From Methylibium sp. Root1272 (GTDB lineage: Bacteria > Pseudomonadota > Gammaproteobacteria > Burkholderiales > Burkholderiaceae_C), in the NCBI RefSeq assembly GCF_001425905.1, contig NZ_LMDY01000012.1, positions 435,734-499,733 on the forward strand: DNA of 64,000 bases, in the 5' to 3' direction. The notes below the pieces were generated by a model. The model ran no database searches. It had not been told where the DNA came from and saw only the letters and a list, made by a program, of their open reading frames with translations. Below are positions 8,649 through 17,139 of the stretch, piece by piece; position 1 is the stretch's first letter; each line of letters starts with the position of its first letter. Position numbers and translations under genes: made by a program.

Positions 8649-9782
8649 TCAGAAATCGGCGCGGCCCGGCGGCCGGGCAATCAAGCGCAGGTCGGCCCCG
8701 ACGCGCTCGACGCCGGTGAACTCGAGCGCCAGGCCTTCGGTCAGCGCGGCGAGCGGCCCGAAGCGCGCCATCTCGCGACCCACGCCGAGCATCAGCGGGG
8801 CCAGGTAGACGAGGAACTCGTCGACCAGGCCCGCCCGCACGAAGGAGCCGCTGAGCTTGCTGCCTGCCTCGACATGCAGTTCGTTGATCTCGCGCCGCGC
8901 CAGGTCATCGAGCATCGCACCGAGATCGACCTTGCCGTCGGCGTTGGCACAGGCCAGGACGGACACGCCCTGTTCGGCCAATTCACGGACCTTCGGCGCG
9001 GCACTGCGCGTGAGGGCGCTGGCGGTGTAGACCAGTCGCTCGCCCGGCGGCGCGAGGATGCGGGCGTCGAGCGCAATGTCGAGCTTGGAGTCGACGACGA
9101 CACGGCACGGCTGCAGCACGGTGTCGACGAGCCGCACGTCGAGCCGCGGGTCATCGTCGATCACGGTGCCGATGCCGGTGAGCACCGCACCGGCCCGCTT
9201 GCGGTAGGCATGGCCGTCGGTGCGCGCTGCGTCGCCGGTGATCCACTGGCTCAGGCCGTTGTCGAGCGCCGTGCGTCCGTCGAGCGACGCGGCGATCTTC
9301 AGGCGAACCCACGGCCTCTGACGCAGCATGCGGGAGAGAAAGCCGATGTTCAGCTCGCGTGCACCGATCGCGACCGGGTCATCGGGTTCCAGCACCGTCA
9401 CGTCGATGCCGGCAGCCCGCAGCCGGCTGATGCCGTGTCCGGCGACCAGCGGATTCGGGTCCTGCAGCGCAATCATCACGTGAGCCAGGCCGGCCTCGAT
9501 CAGCGCGTCGCAGCAGGGTGGGGTACGACCGTGGTGCGAACACGGCTCGAGCGTGACCCAGGCGGTGCCGCCGCGCACGGTATGGCCTGCGGCCTGGGCC
9601 GCGCGCAACGCCGCCACCTCGGCGTGCGCCGAGCCGGCGCGCTGCGTGTGTCCGCTGGACAACAGGCGGCCATCGGGGGCGGTGATGACGCAGCCGACGC
9701 GGGGATTGGGATCGGACAGGCCGATGGCTTCGTTGGCGTTGCGCAGCGCGAGCGCCCAGGATTCGGAGGGAGTGAGCTTCAC
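8649..9782 (-). CDS. ribD: RibD, bifunctional riboflavin deaminase/reductase
   Basis: This 377-residue protein has the two expected domains. The N-terminal deaminase carries zinc ligands in HAEVAAL and in PCSHHGRTPPC. The C-terminal reductase starts at about residue 150 (WVRLKIAASLDGRTAL) and contains GIGTVIDDDPRLDVR. It acts on the early pyrimidine intermediates of riboflavin synthesis. It is first in the rib gene run and follows the minor pilin operon with only about 60 bases between, so read-through is plausible. Confidence 0.96.
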   Translation of the reverse strand: MKLTPSESWALALRNANEAIGLSDPNPRVGCVITAPDGRLLSSGHTQRAGSAHAEVAALRAAQAAGHTVRGGTAWVTLEPCSHHGRTPPCCDALIEAGLAHVMIALQDPNPLVAGHGISRLRAAGIDVTVLEPDDPVAIGARELNIGFLSRMLRQRPWVRLKIAASLDGRTALDNGLSQWITGDAARTDGHAYRKRAGAVLTGIGTVIDDDPRLDVRLVDTVLQPCRVVVDSKLDIALDARILAPPGERLVYTASALTRSAAPKVRELAEQGVSVLACANADGKVDLGAMLDDLARREINELHVEAGSKLSGSFVRAGLVDEFLVYLAPLMLGVGREMARFGPLAALTEGLALEFTGVERVGADLRLIARPPGRADF

Positions 9783-9843
9783 GCCCTCGACGATACGCGA
9801 GGCTGGGCGTGCGGCGCGGAACCAGCGACGTTCGCGCGCTACC

Positions 9844-10932
9844 TCACGGCTGATGCAGCGCGGTGCTGGCCGGGCACGCCCCAGCGTCCAGCAGCAGGAA
9901 GTTCTGGTGGTGGAGCGATCGGGTCACGAGGCTGTAGAGGGCCGGATGCTCTTCGTTGAGCGTTGTCGACGGCGCGGTGGTGTAGCGGCACACCGACTGC
10001 GTGCCGACGGGCTCGGGTGCGATGCGGGACTGCCCCGACCAGGCGCGCGGCGTGCCCGCATCGGTGTCGTGGTCGCCCGGGCGCATCAGGCAGGCATAGG
10101 AGCGCACGCCCGCGATGGGTCGACCGTCGTTGTGGTCGACGGCATCGGCGACATGGCAGTCGGGTATCGCCAGCAGATGCTGCGTGGCGGTGAACGAGAG
10201 GCCTGTCACTGCGGCGGCCCAGGAGCCCGACAGATCGCCGCGCAGCAGCAGCGCAGGCAGTGGGTTGCAGGTGGCGGCGATGTCGGTGCGGTCGTCCGGT
10301 GCGGTCGCGCACTGCGCGATCACCGTGCCGGAGCTGTCGTCGAACACGAGGAAGCCGCCGCTCGCACCTTGCCAGCGCAGGACACTGCGGCCGTGGTTCG
10401 GTCCGGTCAGGCGCTCGGCCTCGATCGGGATGTCGAGGGCCCGGCCCTTCGGGCGCAGCATTGCGGTGGCGTCGCCTTGGGGCAGGCCCAGGCTGCCGGC
10501 GTCGGCAGGTTCCGCGCGTGCGATCAGCGAGCCCAGCCTGACGAAGGTCTGGCGCGTGTCGCCGCTGCGGTCGGCCCAGGTGACTTGCACGTCGATGCGG
10601 CGATAAGGATCGTCGGCCGTACCCTGCACCTGCCATTGGCGCTCGAAGCGCGTGTTGCTGTCGATGAGGGGTTGATCACTGCCGCTGCGAAGATCGGCGT
10701 AGGCCTGCTTGCCGGCTTCGGAGAGCACCTGCTCGAAGCCGCGCAGCTCCTCCAACCTGGAGATGGCGAGTTGGGTGGCTTCGGTGCGCTGGCGCGCGAC
10801 GTCCGCATGGCGAGACAGCGCGACCTGCAGGCTGCCGAGGGCGAGCGCACCGATCGACACCACGACGACGGCGATCAGCACCTCGATCAGCGTGAAGCCG
10901 GATGCCTGACGACGTGCTTCGAGCGTGGGCAT
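9844..10932 (-). CDS. pilV: PilV-like minor pilin, enlarged
   Basis: This 362-residue prepilin-like protein has a class III leader cut at G/FTLIEVLIAVVVVSIGAL, with Glu at position +5 and a following hydrophobic helix. The start of the mature protein (RTEATQLAISRLEELRGF) is typical of PilV. Minor pilins prime type IV pilus assembly. The protein is about twice the length of Pseudomonas PilV; the extra C-terminal part contains several cysteines and looks extracellular. It is last in a five-gene operon, 60 bases before ribD. Confidence 0.88.
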   Translation of the reverse strand: MPTLEARRQASGFTLIEVLIAVVVVSIGALALGSLQVALSRHADVARQRTEATQLAISRLEELRGFEQVLSEAGKQAYADLRSGSDQPLIDSNTRFERQWQVQGTADDPYRRIDVQVTWADRSGDTRQTFVRLGSLIARAEPADAGSLGLPQGDATAMLRPKGRALDIPIEAERLTGPNHGRSVLRWQGASGGFLVFDDSSGTVIAQCATAPDDRTDIAATCNPLPALLLRGDLSGSWAAAVTGLSFTATQHLLAIPDCHVADAVDHNDGRPIAGVRSYACLMRPGDHDTDAGTPRAWSGQSRIAPEPVGTQSVCRYTTAPSTTLNEEHPALYSLVTRSLHHQNFLLLDAGACPASTALHQP

Positions 10933-10938
10933 GGCGCA

Positions 10939-12243
10939 TCAGGGTAGGAAGTCGCAGGGCTGGGCCGGATCAGTGGCGGCACACCGACCGTCGCGCCAAC
11001 TGCCGGGCACGCGCACCCAGGGTCCAGCCGCGGACCGCAGCCGTTGCAGCACGGCCGGGCTGTAGCTCACGCGACCGTTGCTGCTGCCGGAGAGGCCGCC
11101 GCGCGCCACGAGCGCTCCGTGCAGATCGATGGCGCCACCAGGGTCGAAGCTGCTGTCGGCCGCGTAGATCAGGCCGTGGGCGGGGAAGCTGCCATTGAAA
11201 CGCAGCGCTCCGCCGACCACCAGGAGGAGCGGCCGGTCGGCGCTGCCGACCGTTGCGCCGGGCCAGCCGGCGGCGTCGAGTTGCAGATCGCCGTCGACGA
11301 AGAAGCTCGTGTCGCCCTCCGCATAGGCGGTTCTCAGCGCGGCGCCGCAGGAAACGGCCGTGCACCCGGCGATGCGACGGGTCGCGGGGGCCGCGGCGAA
11401 TTGCGCCGGCGTACCGCCGAACAGCGCGGCAAAGAAGGCCGACCCCGACGCGTCGGCCGCCGCGAGCCGCGCCAGGGCCTCGTCGCCTTCGATCAGCGCG
11501 TTCTCGACCGGGCTGCCCGGCAGCGTGCTCAGGAGCGGCGGCGTGCCGCCGAGCGTGAGGGTGCCTCCCGCATCGATCAGCAGGCCGTGCGTGGCGTGAT
11601 CGGTGTTGGCCAGTTGCCAGCCGTCGAGTGCCGTGCTGCCCCCGGTGGTGAGGGCAGCGACCGGTATCGTTCGCAGGGCCGGGCGGAGCTTGAAAATGGC
11701 CTGAGCGGCCGCCGCGGCATCGGCAATTGCGGATCCGGTGTCCGGCACGCACTGTGAACCGCGGCTGGAGCAACCGCGGGCGGTGATCCTGAGGGCCTGG
11801 GGATCGCCGCTGACGGCTGCGAACTCGACGGTGAAGCTCGGGCCGTTGCCGTTCCACTCGGCCGAGCTGCCGGCGTCCGGGCAATGGCAGCTCAGGCCGG
11901 TCGCACCCAGGCTGCAACCGGGACGAACGGTGGTCACGGGCGCGATGGCGGCATCGGGGGCCGACTTCGGGACATAGCGTTCACGGAACGAGGTCGGTTG
12001 ATCCGCGGCCGGGAGGCAGTAAGCATCGAGGCGGCGACCATCGTTCAACAGGGCCTGCGCCCATTCGAGCCCGGCCTCGGCGGTCTCAGCAGCAATCGTG
12101 GAGCGGTATTGATTGGCCGAACTCCGCTGCTCGAAGAGCAGGCTGCGGTTCTCGAAGGCAGCCAGGATGGTCATCGCCAGCAACAGGATCATCACCACGG
12201 CCAGCGCGGCGGCGCCTTGCTGGGGTGTGCGGCCGGGCTTCAT
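10939..12243 (-). CDS. pilX: PilX-like type IV pilus assembly protein, enlarged
   Basis: This 434-residue protein has the PilX-type N-terminus: a short basic leader, GAAALAVVMILLLAMTILAA, then AAETAEAGLEWAQALLND. Like other PilX proteins it lacks the Glu at mature position +5. The C-terminal region is far longer than in Pseudomonas PilX and is Gly/Ala/Asp-rich with paired cysteines. Its start overlaps the pilW stop by four bases. The enlarged ectodomain matters because pilY1, which normally accompanies these genes, is absent. Confidence 0.85.
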   Translation of the reverse strand: MKPGRTPQQGAAALAVVMILLLAMTILAAFENRSLLFEQRSSANQYRSTIAAETAEAGLEWAQALLNDGRRLDAYCLPAADQPTSFRERYVPKSAPDAAIAPVTTVRPGCSLGATGLSCHCPDAGSSAEWNGNGPSFTVEFAAVSGDPQALRITARGCSSRGSQCVPDTGSAIADAAAAAQAIFKLRPALRTIPVAALTTGGSTALDGWQLANTDHATHGLLIDAGGTLTLGGTPPLLSTLPGSPVENALIEGDEALARLAAADASGSAFFAALFGGTPAQFAAAPATRRIAGCTAVSCGAALRTAYAEGDTSFFVDGDLQLDAAGWPGATVGSADRPLLLVVGGALRFNGSFPAHGLIYAADSSFDPGGAIDLHGALVARGGLSGSSNGRVSYSPAVLQRLRSAAGPWVRVPGSWRDGRCAATDPAQPCDFLP

Positions 12244-12926
12244 GCGGCCGAGGCGGGGCAGGAGCCGATCGGCAGCGCATCGTTGCGAACGCGCACGGTC
12301 TGCCGGATCTCACGCTGCACGGCGGCGTCGGTCGCAGAGCGACCGCGCAGAACGATCACGTAGCTGCGCAGCGACAGCACGGGGCAGCCCGCCGTGCCGG
12401 CGGCGCAGGCAGGCGTGCAAAACTGGCCGAGCGGGACGACGCTGACCCGCGGGTTGATCGAAAAATGCGTGATGCGCACGGTGCCGGGGTCGGTCATCGC
12501 TTGCCAGCTGGCTCCGTTCAGCGTCTGCAGCGTGTCGCCGCCGAGCCGGAAGCCGGTGGCCTCCGCCGGATCGATGCTGTCGTTCTCGAGGGTGTCGCGA
12601 GAAAAGCTGTAGCGCACGCTCGCTGCGTCCTCTGGACCGGCGGTGGCGATGTCCTGGTAGGGATTGGGCCTGTCGGTCGACGTGCGTTGCCAGAAGCCGG
12701 CACGGCGCAGGTCGCGCGAGATCAGATCGGCCGCGGCTCTCAGATCCTGATGAACGCGCGCCTCGAGCAACAGGCGCCGGCTGTCGCGCAACTGGTCGAC
12801 GAGCAGGACGATGCTGCCGATGACCACAAAGAGCGCGACCGCGAAGCCGACGAGCAGCTCGACCAACGACAGGCCGCGCTGGGACGCGACGCTGCTTCTC
12901 GGCCGGGACATCCGTGCGTTCGCCAT
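12240..12926 (-). CDS. pilW: PilW-like minor pilin
   Basis: This protein of about 228 residues has the prepilin leader and helix RGLSLVELLVGFAVALFVV, with Glu at +5. The DSRRLLLEARVHQDLRAAADLISRDLRRAGFW segment that follows is characteristic of PilW, given here as EARVHQDLRAAADL and SRDLRRAGFW. Two in-frame ATGs are available, 12926 and 12911; the first is used because it lies right after the pilE stop. It ends overlapping pilX. Role: a subunit of the tip complex that initiates type IV pili. Confidence 0.9.
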   Translation of the reverse strand: MANARMSRPRSSVASQRGLSLVELLVGFAVALFVVIGSIVLLVDQLRDSRRLLLEARVHQDLRAAADLISRDLRRAGFWQRTSTDRPNPYQDIATAGPEDAASVRYSFSRDTLENDSIDPAEATGFRLGGDTLQTLNGASWQAMTDPGTVRITHFSINPRVSVVPLGQFCTPACAAGTAGCPVLSLRSYVIVLRGRSATDAAVQREIRQTVRVRNDALPIGSCPASAA

Positions 12927-12934
12927 GCGGGAGC

Positions 12935-13363
12935 TCAGCGGTTCCAGCAGACGCTTGCGAGCGCGGAGCCAGTCGACGAATGGAGGGTGTTGCCGCCGCC
13001 CAGCGTCAGACTCAGGCTGGAGCAGGCGGTGTCGAGGGCTTGCGCGCCGGCAGCATGGGCCGTGGCCGTGTAGCCATCGATCGCGCCGCGGTCGATCGTG
13101 ATCAGGTAGCGGCCGGACGGGGGCGACGACAGGCCGAGCGTCGTGAGGGTGTCGGCATACGTGGGGTGATTCGCGCGCCAGCGTTCCTGCGCCTGCTGCA
13201 CCTGGGCCAGCGCGGCGATGGCTTCGATGCGACGGGTCTTGAGCAACTGCCCCATGAAGCTGGGATAGGCGATCACCGCCAGGATGCCGACGACGAGCAG
13301 CACGATCACCAGTTCGACGAGACTGAGACCGCGTGCGACATCCGGACCTGGCCGAGGTGCCAT
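12935..13363 (-). CDS. pilE: PilE-like minor pilin
   Basis: This 142-residue prepilin has the leader ending ARG/LSLVELVIVLLVVGILAVIAYPSF and the body motif RIEAIAALAQVQQAQERWRA common to PilE minor pilins of Burkholderiales. A C-terminal cysteine pair (ACSSLSL, VCWNR) probably forms the D-loop disulfide. It lies two bases after fimT. In the Pseudomonas arrangement PilE is the last gene of the operon; here it is second. Confidence 0.9.
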   Translation of the reverse strand: MAPRPGPDVARGLSLVELVIVLLVVGILAVIAYPSFMGQLLKTRRIEAIAALAQVQQAQERWRANHPTYADTLTTLGLSSPPSGRYLITIDRGAIDGYTATAHAAGAQALDTACSSLSLTLGGGNTLHSSTGSALASVCWNR

Positions 13364-13365
13364 GC

Positions 13366-13896
13366 TCAGCAGGCGCGGTAGCCGCCGAACTCGGCACGTG
13401 GGGAGCACGAGCGCACGCGGCCCATGATGTTCACCACGTGGTGCACTGCGCGGCCGTCGAGGCCGGTGACACGGATCGTCGCGGCCGGTGTGCTTGTGCC
13501 ATGCCGTGGGTCGTAGACGATGGAGCCCACGTTGGCCTGCACGCTGACGCGGCTGCCGGCTGGCAATGGCACCGCCTTGATCTGCTGCGCCTCGCCGCTG
13601 CAGGACGGGCTGCCGTCGGCCTGGCAGCTGCAGGCCGCTGCGGCGCCGCTGTGCAGCAGGTAGCAACTGCCCCCGCTGGGCAGCGCGACGAAGCTGGCGC
13701 GCAGCGTCTGATTGCGGGCGACCGCTTCGGAGCGCAGGAACTGCAGGTCGGTGGCGAGCTCGGTGGCCACGCCCTCAGTGTGGCGCCTCTGGAGCAGGTC
13801 CTGGAAACCAGGGATCGCGAGGGTCGCAGCGATGGCCAGGATGGCGAGCGTGGCACCCGTCTCGATGAAGGTGAATCCCCGTTGCGGCGTTCGCAT
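13366..13896 (-). CDS. fimT: FimT/GspH-family minor pseudopilin
   Basis: This 176-residue protein has the prepilin leader RGFTFIETGATLAILAIAA with Glu at +5, then IPGFQDLLQRRHTEGVATEL and DLQFLRSEAVARNQTL, the hallmark of FimT/FimU/GspH. It is the first gene of the minor pilin operon. GGGGAGAGG lies just upstream as a ribosome-binding site and TAGATT further up could be a -10 element. The FimT/FimU minor pilin is part of the pilus-initiating complex. Confidence 0.92.
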   Translation of the reverse strand: MRTPQRGFTFIETGATLAILAIAATLAIPGFQDLLQRRHTEGVATELATDLQFLRSEAVARNQTLRASFVALPSGGSCYLLHSGAAAACSCQADGSPSCSGEAQQIKAVPLPAGSRVSVQANVGSIVYDPRHGTSTPAATIRVTGLDGRAVHHVVNIMGRVRSCSPRAEFGGYRAC

Positions 13897-14031
13897 GGCC
13901 TCTCCCCGACGTCGTGGTGACGATGCAGGCGAATCTAGGCTTGCGATCTTGGGGCCGCGTCGCCCTGTCGGGGGAAGCGGGGAGGGAAGCGCTGCAGCCG
14001 CTGCCTCAGAGGCCGTGACAGGCGCGGGGCT

Positions 14032-14475
14032 TCAGATATCCTTGATGAGGCGGCTGAACTCGTCGACGCCCTCGAAGCTGCGATAGACCGACGCGAAGCG
14101 CACGTAGGCCACCTTGTCGAGCTTCTTCAGTTCGCGCATCACCATCTCACCGATCTTGGCGGACGGCACCTCGTTGGCGGCCGTCGCGAGCATCTTCTCC
14201 TCGATGCGACCGAGGGCGGCCTCGACCTGGTCGATGCTCACCGGCCGCTTGCGCAGCGCCAGCATCATCGACGCGCGGATCTTGCTGCGGTCGAACTCGC
14301 TGCGGCTGCCGTCCTTCTTCACGACCGCCGGCATCGCCAGCTCGGCGCGCTCGTAGGTCGTGAAGCGCTTGTCGCAGGACGGGCAGCGACGTCGGCGACG
14401 GATCACGTCGCCTTCGTCGGATTCCCGGGTCTCGGCGACCTGGGTGTCCTCGTGGCCGCAGAAGGGGCAGCGCAC
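14032..14475 (-). CDS. nrdR: NrdR, ribonucleotide reductase transcriptional repressor
   Basis: This 147-residue repressor has a zinc ribbon with Cys3, Cys6, Cys31 and Cys34 ([23 protein letters not shown]), followed by an ATP-cone from about residue 49. NrdR senses ATP/dATP and represses ribonucleotide reductase genes. It follows glyA with a 49-base gap, the standard betaproteobacterial order. Confidence 0.98.
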   Translation of the reverse strand: MRCPFCGHEDTQVAETRESDEGDVIRRRRRCPSCDKRFTTYERAELAMPAVVKKDGSRSEFDRSKIRASMMLALRKRPVSIDQVEAALGRIEEKMLATAANEVPSAKIGEMVMRELKKLDKVAYVRFASVYRSFEGVDEFSRLIKDI

Positions 14476-14524
14476 TCGGCTCAGGCCCGGACGCGAGGGA
14501 GGAGCCTGCGAAGGGTCGGCAGGT

Positions 14525-15775
14525 TCAACGGTAGACCGGAAACTCGCGCGTCAGCAGCGCCACCTTGGCGCGCACTTCCGCCAGGTTGGTCTCGTCATGC
14601 GGGCGGTCGAGCACGTCGGCGATCAGGTGGGCGGTCTGAACCGCCTGCTCCACTCCGAAACCGCGGGTCGTCATCGCCGGACTGCCCAGGCGGATGCCGC
14701 TGGTGACCATCGGCTTCTGCGGGTCGTTCGGGATGCCGTTCTTGTTGCAGGTCATGTGGGCCTGCCCCAGGATCGCCTCGGCTTCCTTGCCGGTGAGTCC
14801 CTTCGGTCGCAGGTCGACCAGCATCACGTGGCTCTCGGTGCGGCCCGAGACGATGCGCAGGCCGCGCTCGGTCAGCGTGCGCGCCAGCGCGTCGGCGTTC
14901 TTCACGACCTGTTGCTGGTAGGTCTTGAACTCGGGTTGCTGCGCTTCCTTGAACGCCACCGCCTTGGCCGCGATCACGTGCATCAGCGGGCCGCCCTGCA
15001 GGCCGGGGAAGATGGCGCTGTTGATCTTCTTGGCGATGTCCTCGTTGTTCGCCAGGATGATCCCGCCGCGCGGGCCGCGCAGGCTCTTGTGCGTGGTGGA
15101 GGTCACCACGTCGGCGTGCGGCACCGGGTTGGGGTAGACGCCCGCGGCGATCAGCCCGGCGTAGTGCGCCATGTCGACCATGAAGTAGGCGCCGACGGCC
15201 TTGGCCACCTTCGCGAAGCGCTCGAAGTCGATGCGCAGCGCATAGGCCGACGCCCCGGCGATGATGAGCTTGGGCTTGTGCTCGTGGGCCAGCCGCTCCA
15301 TCGCGTCGTAGTCGATCTCTTCCTTGGCGTTCAGGCCGTAGCTGACGACCTTGAACCACTTGCCGCTCATGTTGAGCGCCATGCCGTGAGTCAGGTGGCC
15401 GCCCTCGGCGAGGCTCATGCCCATGATGGTGTCGCCCGGCTGCAGCAGCGCGAAGAACACGCCCTGGTTGGCCTGCGAGCCGGAGTTCGGCTGCACGTTG
15501 GCGAAGGCCGCGCCGTAGATCTGCTTCAGGCGATCGATGGCCAGTTGCTCGACCACGTCGACGTTCTCGCAGCCGCCGTAGTAGCGCTTGCCGGGGTAGC
15601 CCTCGGCGTACTTATTGGTCAGCTGGGTGCCTTGCGCGGCCATCACGGCCGGGCTGGCGTAGTTCTCGGACGCGATGAGCTCGATGTGCTCTTCCTGGCG
15701 TCGGTTCTCGGCCTGGATGGCCGACCAGAGTTCGGCGTCGACGTTCGCGACGGTGGATTGCTGGCGATCGAACAT
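14525..15775 (-). CDS. glyA: GlyA, serine hydroxymethyltransferase
   Basis: This 416-residue enzyme interconverts serine and glycine with tetrahydrofolate, feeding one-carbon metabolism. Family motifs are intact: [28 protein letters not shown], and the PLP lysine in [13 protein letters not shown] (Lys230). The ATG at 15775 is used instead of a TTG five codons upstream because the protein then has the normal length and N-terminus. Confidence 0.98.
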   Translation of the reverse strand: MFDRQQSTVANVDAELWSAIQAENRRQEEHIELIASENYASPAVMAAQGTQLTNKYAEGYPGKRYYGGCENVDVVEQLAIDRLKQIYGAAFANVQPNSGSQANQGVFFALLQPGDTIMGMSLAEGGHLTHGMALNMSGKWFKVVSYGLNAKEEIDYDAMERLAHEHKPKLIIAGASAYALRIDFERFAKVAKAVGAYFMVDMAHYAGLIAAGVYPNPVPHADVVTSTTHKSLRGPRGGIILANNEDIAKKINSAIFPGLQGGPLMHVIAAKAVAFKEAQQPEFKTYQQQVVKNADALARTLTERGLRIVSGRTESHVMLVDLRPKGLTGKEAEAILGQAHMTCNKNGIPNDPQKPMVTSGIRLGSPAMTTRGFGVEQAVQTAHLIADVLDRPHDETNLAEVRAKVALLTREFPVYR

Positions 15776-15965
15776 GGTGGCGGTTCTCAACGATCAGGAA
15801 GACCCCAGTACAGCGCATCCGCGATGCGGATGCAGCCGGGGGCTGCCCAGGCGAGCGGCGGAACGGGTCTGCAGAGGCAGCAGAACTTCCGGCAGCGCTT
15901 CCCGGTGGGAGTCCACCTCGGGCCCGCGGGGGCCGTATCGCCAGTCGCGCTGCCGAAGCAGTTTA
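15776..15965 (-). promoter_or_regulatory. Long leader and possible promoter of glyA
   Basis: TAAACT at 15965-15960 (minus strand) could be a -10 box, giving an untranslated leader of about 180 bases before glyA. No convincing -35 box lies at the normal distance. I recognise no riboswitch in the leader. Confidence 0.3.
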
Positions 15966-16019
15966 CCGGAGCCCTGTCGGCCGCTTCGGCAACGGTGTGC
16001 CGGAAGGCGGGTCGATCGA

Positions 16020-16937
16020 TCAGCGCAGGGCGACCTGCTGGGACGGGGTTGCGGGAAGCTCCTCGCCGCCCGGTGCCGGCACCGCGGACGCTGCCGCCTC
16101 GGCAGGTGCCGCGACCGGCAGGGTTGTCGGCGGCACGATGATCGGGGCCGTCACCGCGACGTTGCGGCCCGCGGCAACGGACCGGAGGTGGCTCTGCTCG
16201 CCCAGCACCTTGCCGGCGTAGCCGCCATCGTCGGCGAGGTTGGCGGCGCCGACGTAGTACTTCAGGCCCCCCTCCAGGCTGCCGGCGCGTGCGATGCATT
16301 CCTTCAGCACCTGCACGCCGACGCGCAGGTTGGTCACCGGGTCGAAGGCCGCGTGGTTGCCACCGAAGGCCTCGTACTTGTCGTCGTGGACGCGGGTCAT
16401 GACCTGCATCAGGCCCTGCGCACCGACCGAGCTCTGCGCAAACGGATTGAAGCTCGACTCGATGGCCATGATCGCCAGGATGAGCGTCGGGTCGAGCTTG
16501 GCCCGCTGCCCGACCTGCCAGGCTTCCTGGACCAGCCGGCTAACAGGTTCCGGGGCGACCCGGTAGCGGCGCGCCAGCCAGGACGCCACAGCGGCCTGCT
16601 GACGATCGAGGTCACCCGGGTCGGCGGCGGTCGCCCGTGCCACCGCGTCGCGCTCGACCAGGGCCGCCGCCAGACCGGCCAGCGAGGTGTCGGCTTCCAC
16701 GCGGGCGACCTGACGGGTCTGCAGCCAGCCCAGCGCGTGTTCTTCCAGCGTGTGGCGCAGGTCGGCACGGCCTGCGAAGAACAACGACAGTGCCACCACC
16801 ACCAGACCGACCAGGGCGAGCGAGTTGTGGCAAACCTCGAGCAGGCCGTGGCCCGCATCCTTCAAGAACACCGCCACCGGGCGGCCCAGCGCGGAGGCCA
16901 GGTGGCGCAGCGGCTGGTGAGACGGGAGTGCTGTCAT
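16020..16937 (-). CDS. Membrane-anchored lytic transglycosylase (SLT domain)
   Basis: This 305-residue protein has an N-terminal membrane helix (about 40-56), a helical linker, and a lysozyme-like SLT domain from about residue 150 with the catalytic glutamate in LAIMAIESSFNPFAQSSVGA (Glu160). GLMQVM and NLRVGVQVLKECI follow. It would cleave peptidoglycan glycan strands in the periplasm. An Ala/Pro-rich tail ends the protein. The start is the ATG preceded by AGGAGAGG; the frame upstream is not conserved. A sigma-70-like promoter lies about 140 bases upstream. Confidence 0.9.
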   Translation of the reverse strand: MTALPSHQPLRHLASALGRPVAVFLKDAGHGLLEVCHNSLALVGLVVVALSLFFAGRADLRHTLEEHALGWLQTRQVARVEADTSLAGLAAALVERDAVARATAADPGDLDRQQAAVASWLARRYRVAPEPVSRLVQEAWQVGQRAKLDPTLILAIMAIESSFNPFAQSSVGAQGLMQVMTRVHDDKYEAFGGNHAAFDPVTNLRVGVQVLKECIARAGSLEGGLKYYVGAANLADDGGYAGKVLGEQSHLRSVAAGRNVAVTAPIIVPPTTLPVAAPAEAAASAVPAPGGEELPATPSQQVALR

Positions 16938-17076
16938 GCCTCTCCTTTCGATGTGCGTGAAGCCGAGCAAAGAGCCCGAACCCCACAGCGATAATTCGCC
17001 CGCCGCGGCATCGACACCACCCTGCATTCGGGGTCAGCGTCGACGGGACGGGTTATCCCTCACGGGAACGGGCCGG

Positions 17077-17106
17077 AGTGTAGGAAGGCTTTAAATAACC
17101 AGTCAA
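17077..17106 (-). promoter_or_regulatory. Sigma-70-type promoter for the transglycosylase gene
   Basis: On the minus strand TTGACT (17106-17101), an 18-base spacer and TACACT (17082-17077) form a good -35/-10 pair directed at the transglycosylase. The transcript would have a leader of about 130 bases. The region is AT-rich relative to its surroundings. Confidence 0.6.
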
Positions 17107-17122
17107 GACTATCAAACCGATC

Positions 17123-17138
17123 CTTAATAGCTATTAAG
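17123..17138. promoter_or_regulatory. 16-base perfect palindrome abutting the ubiD start codon
   Basis: CTTAATAGCTATTAAG is a perfect palindrome ending one base before the ubiD ATG, where a ribosome-binding site would normally be. No Shine-Dalgarno sequence is visible. It may be an operator, or a remnant of the ATAGCTATT-type repeats that I recall from related Comamonadaceae genomes. Confidence 0.45.
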
Positions 17139-17139
17139 T

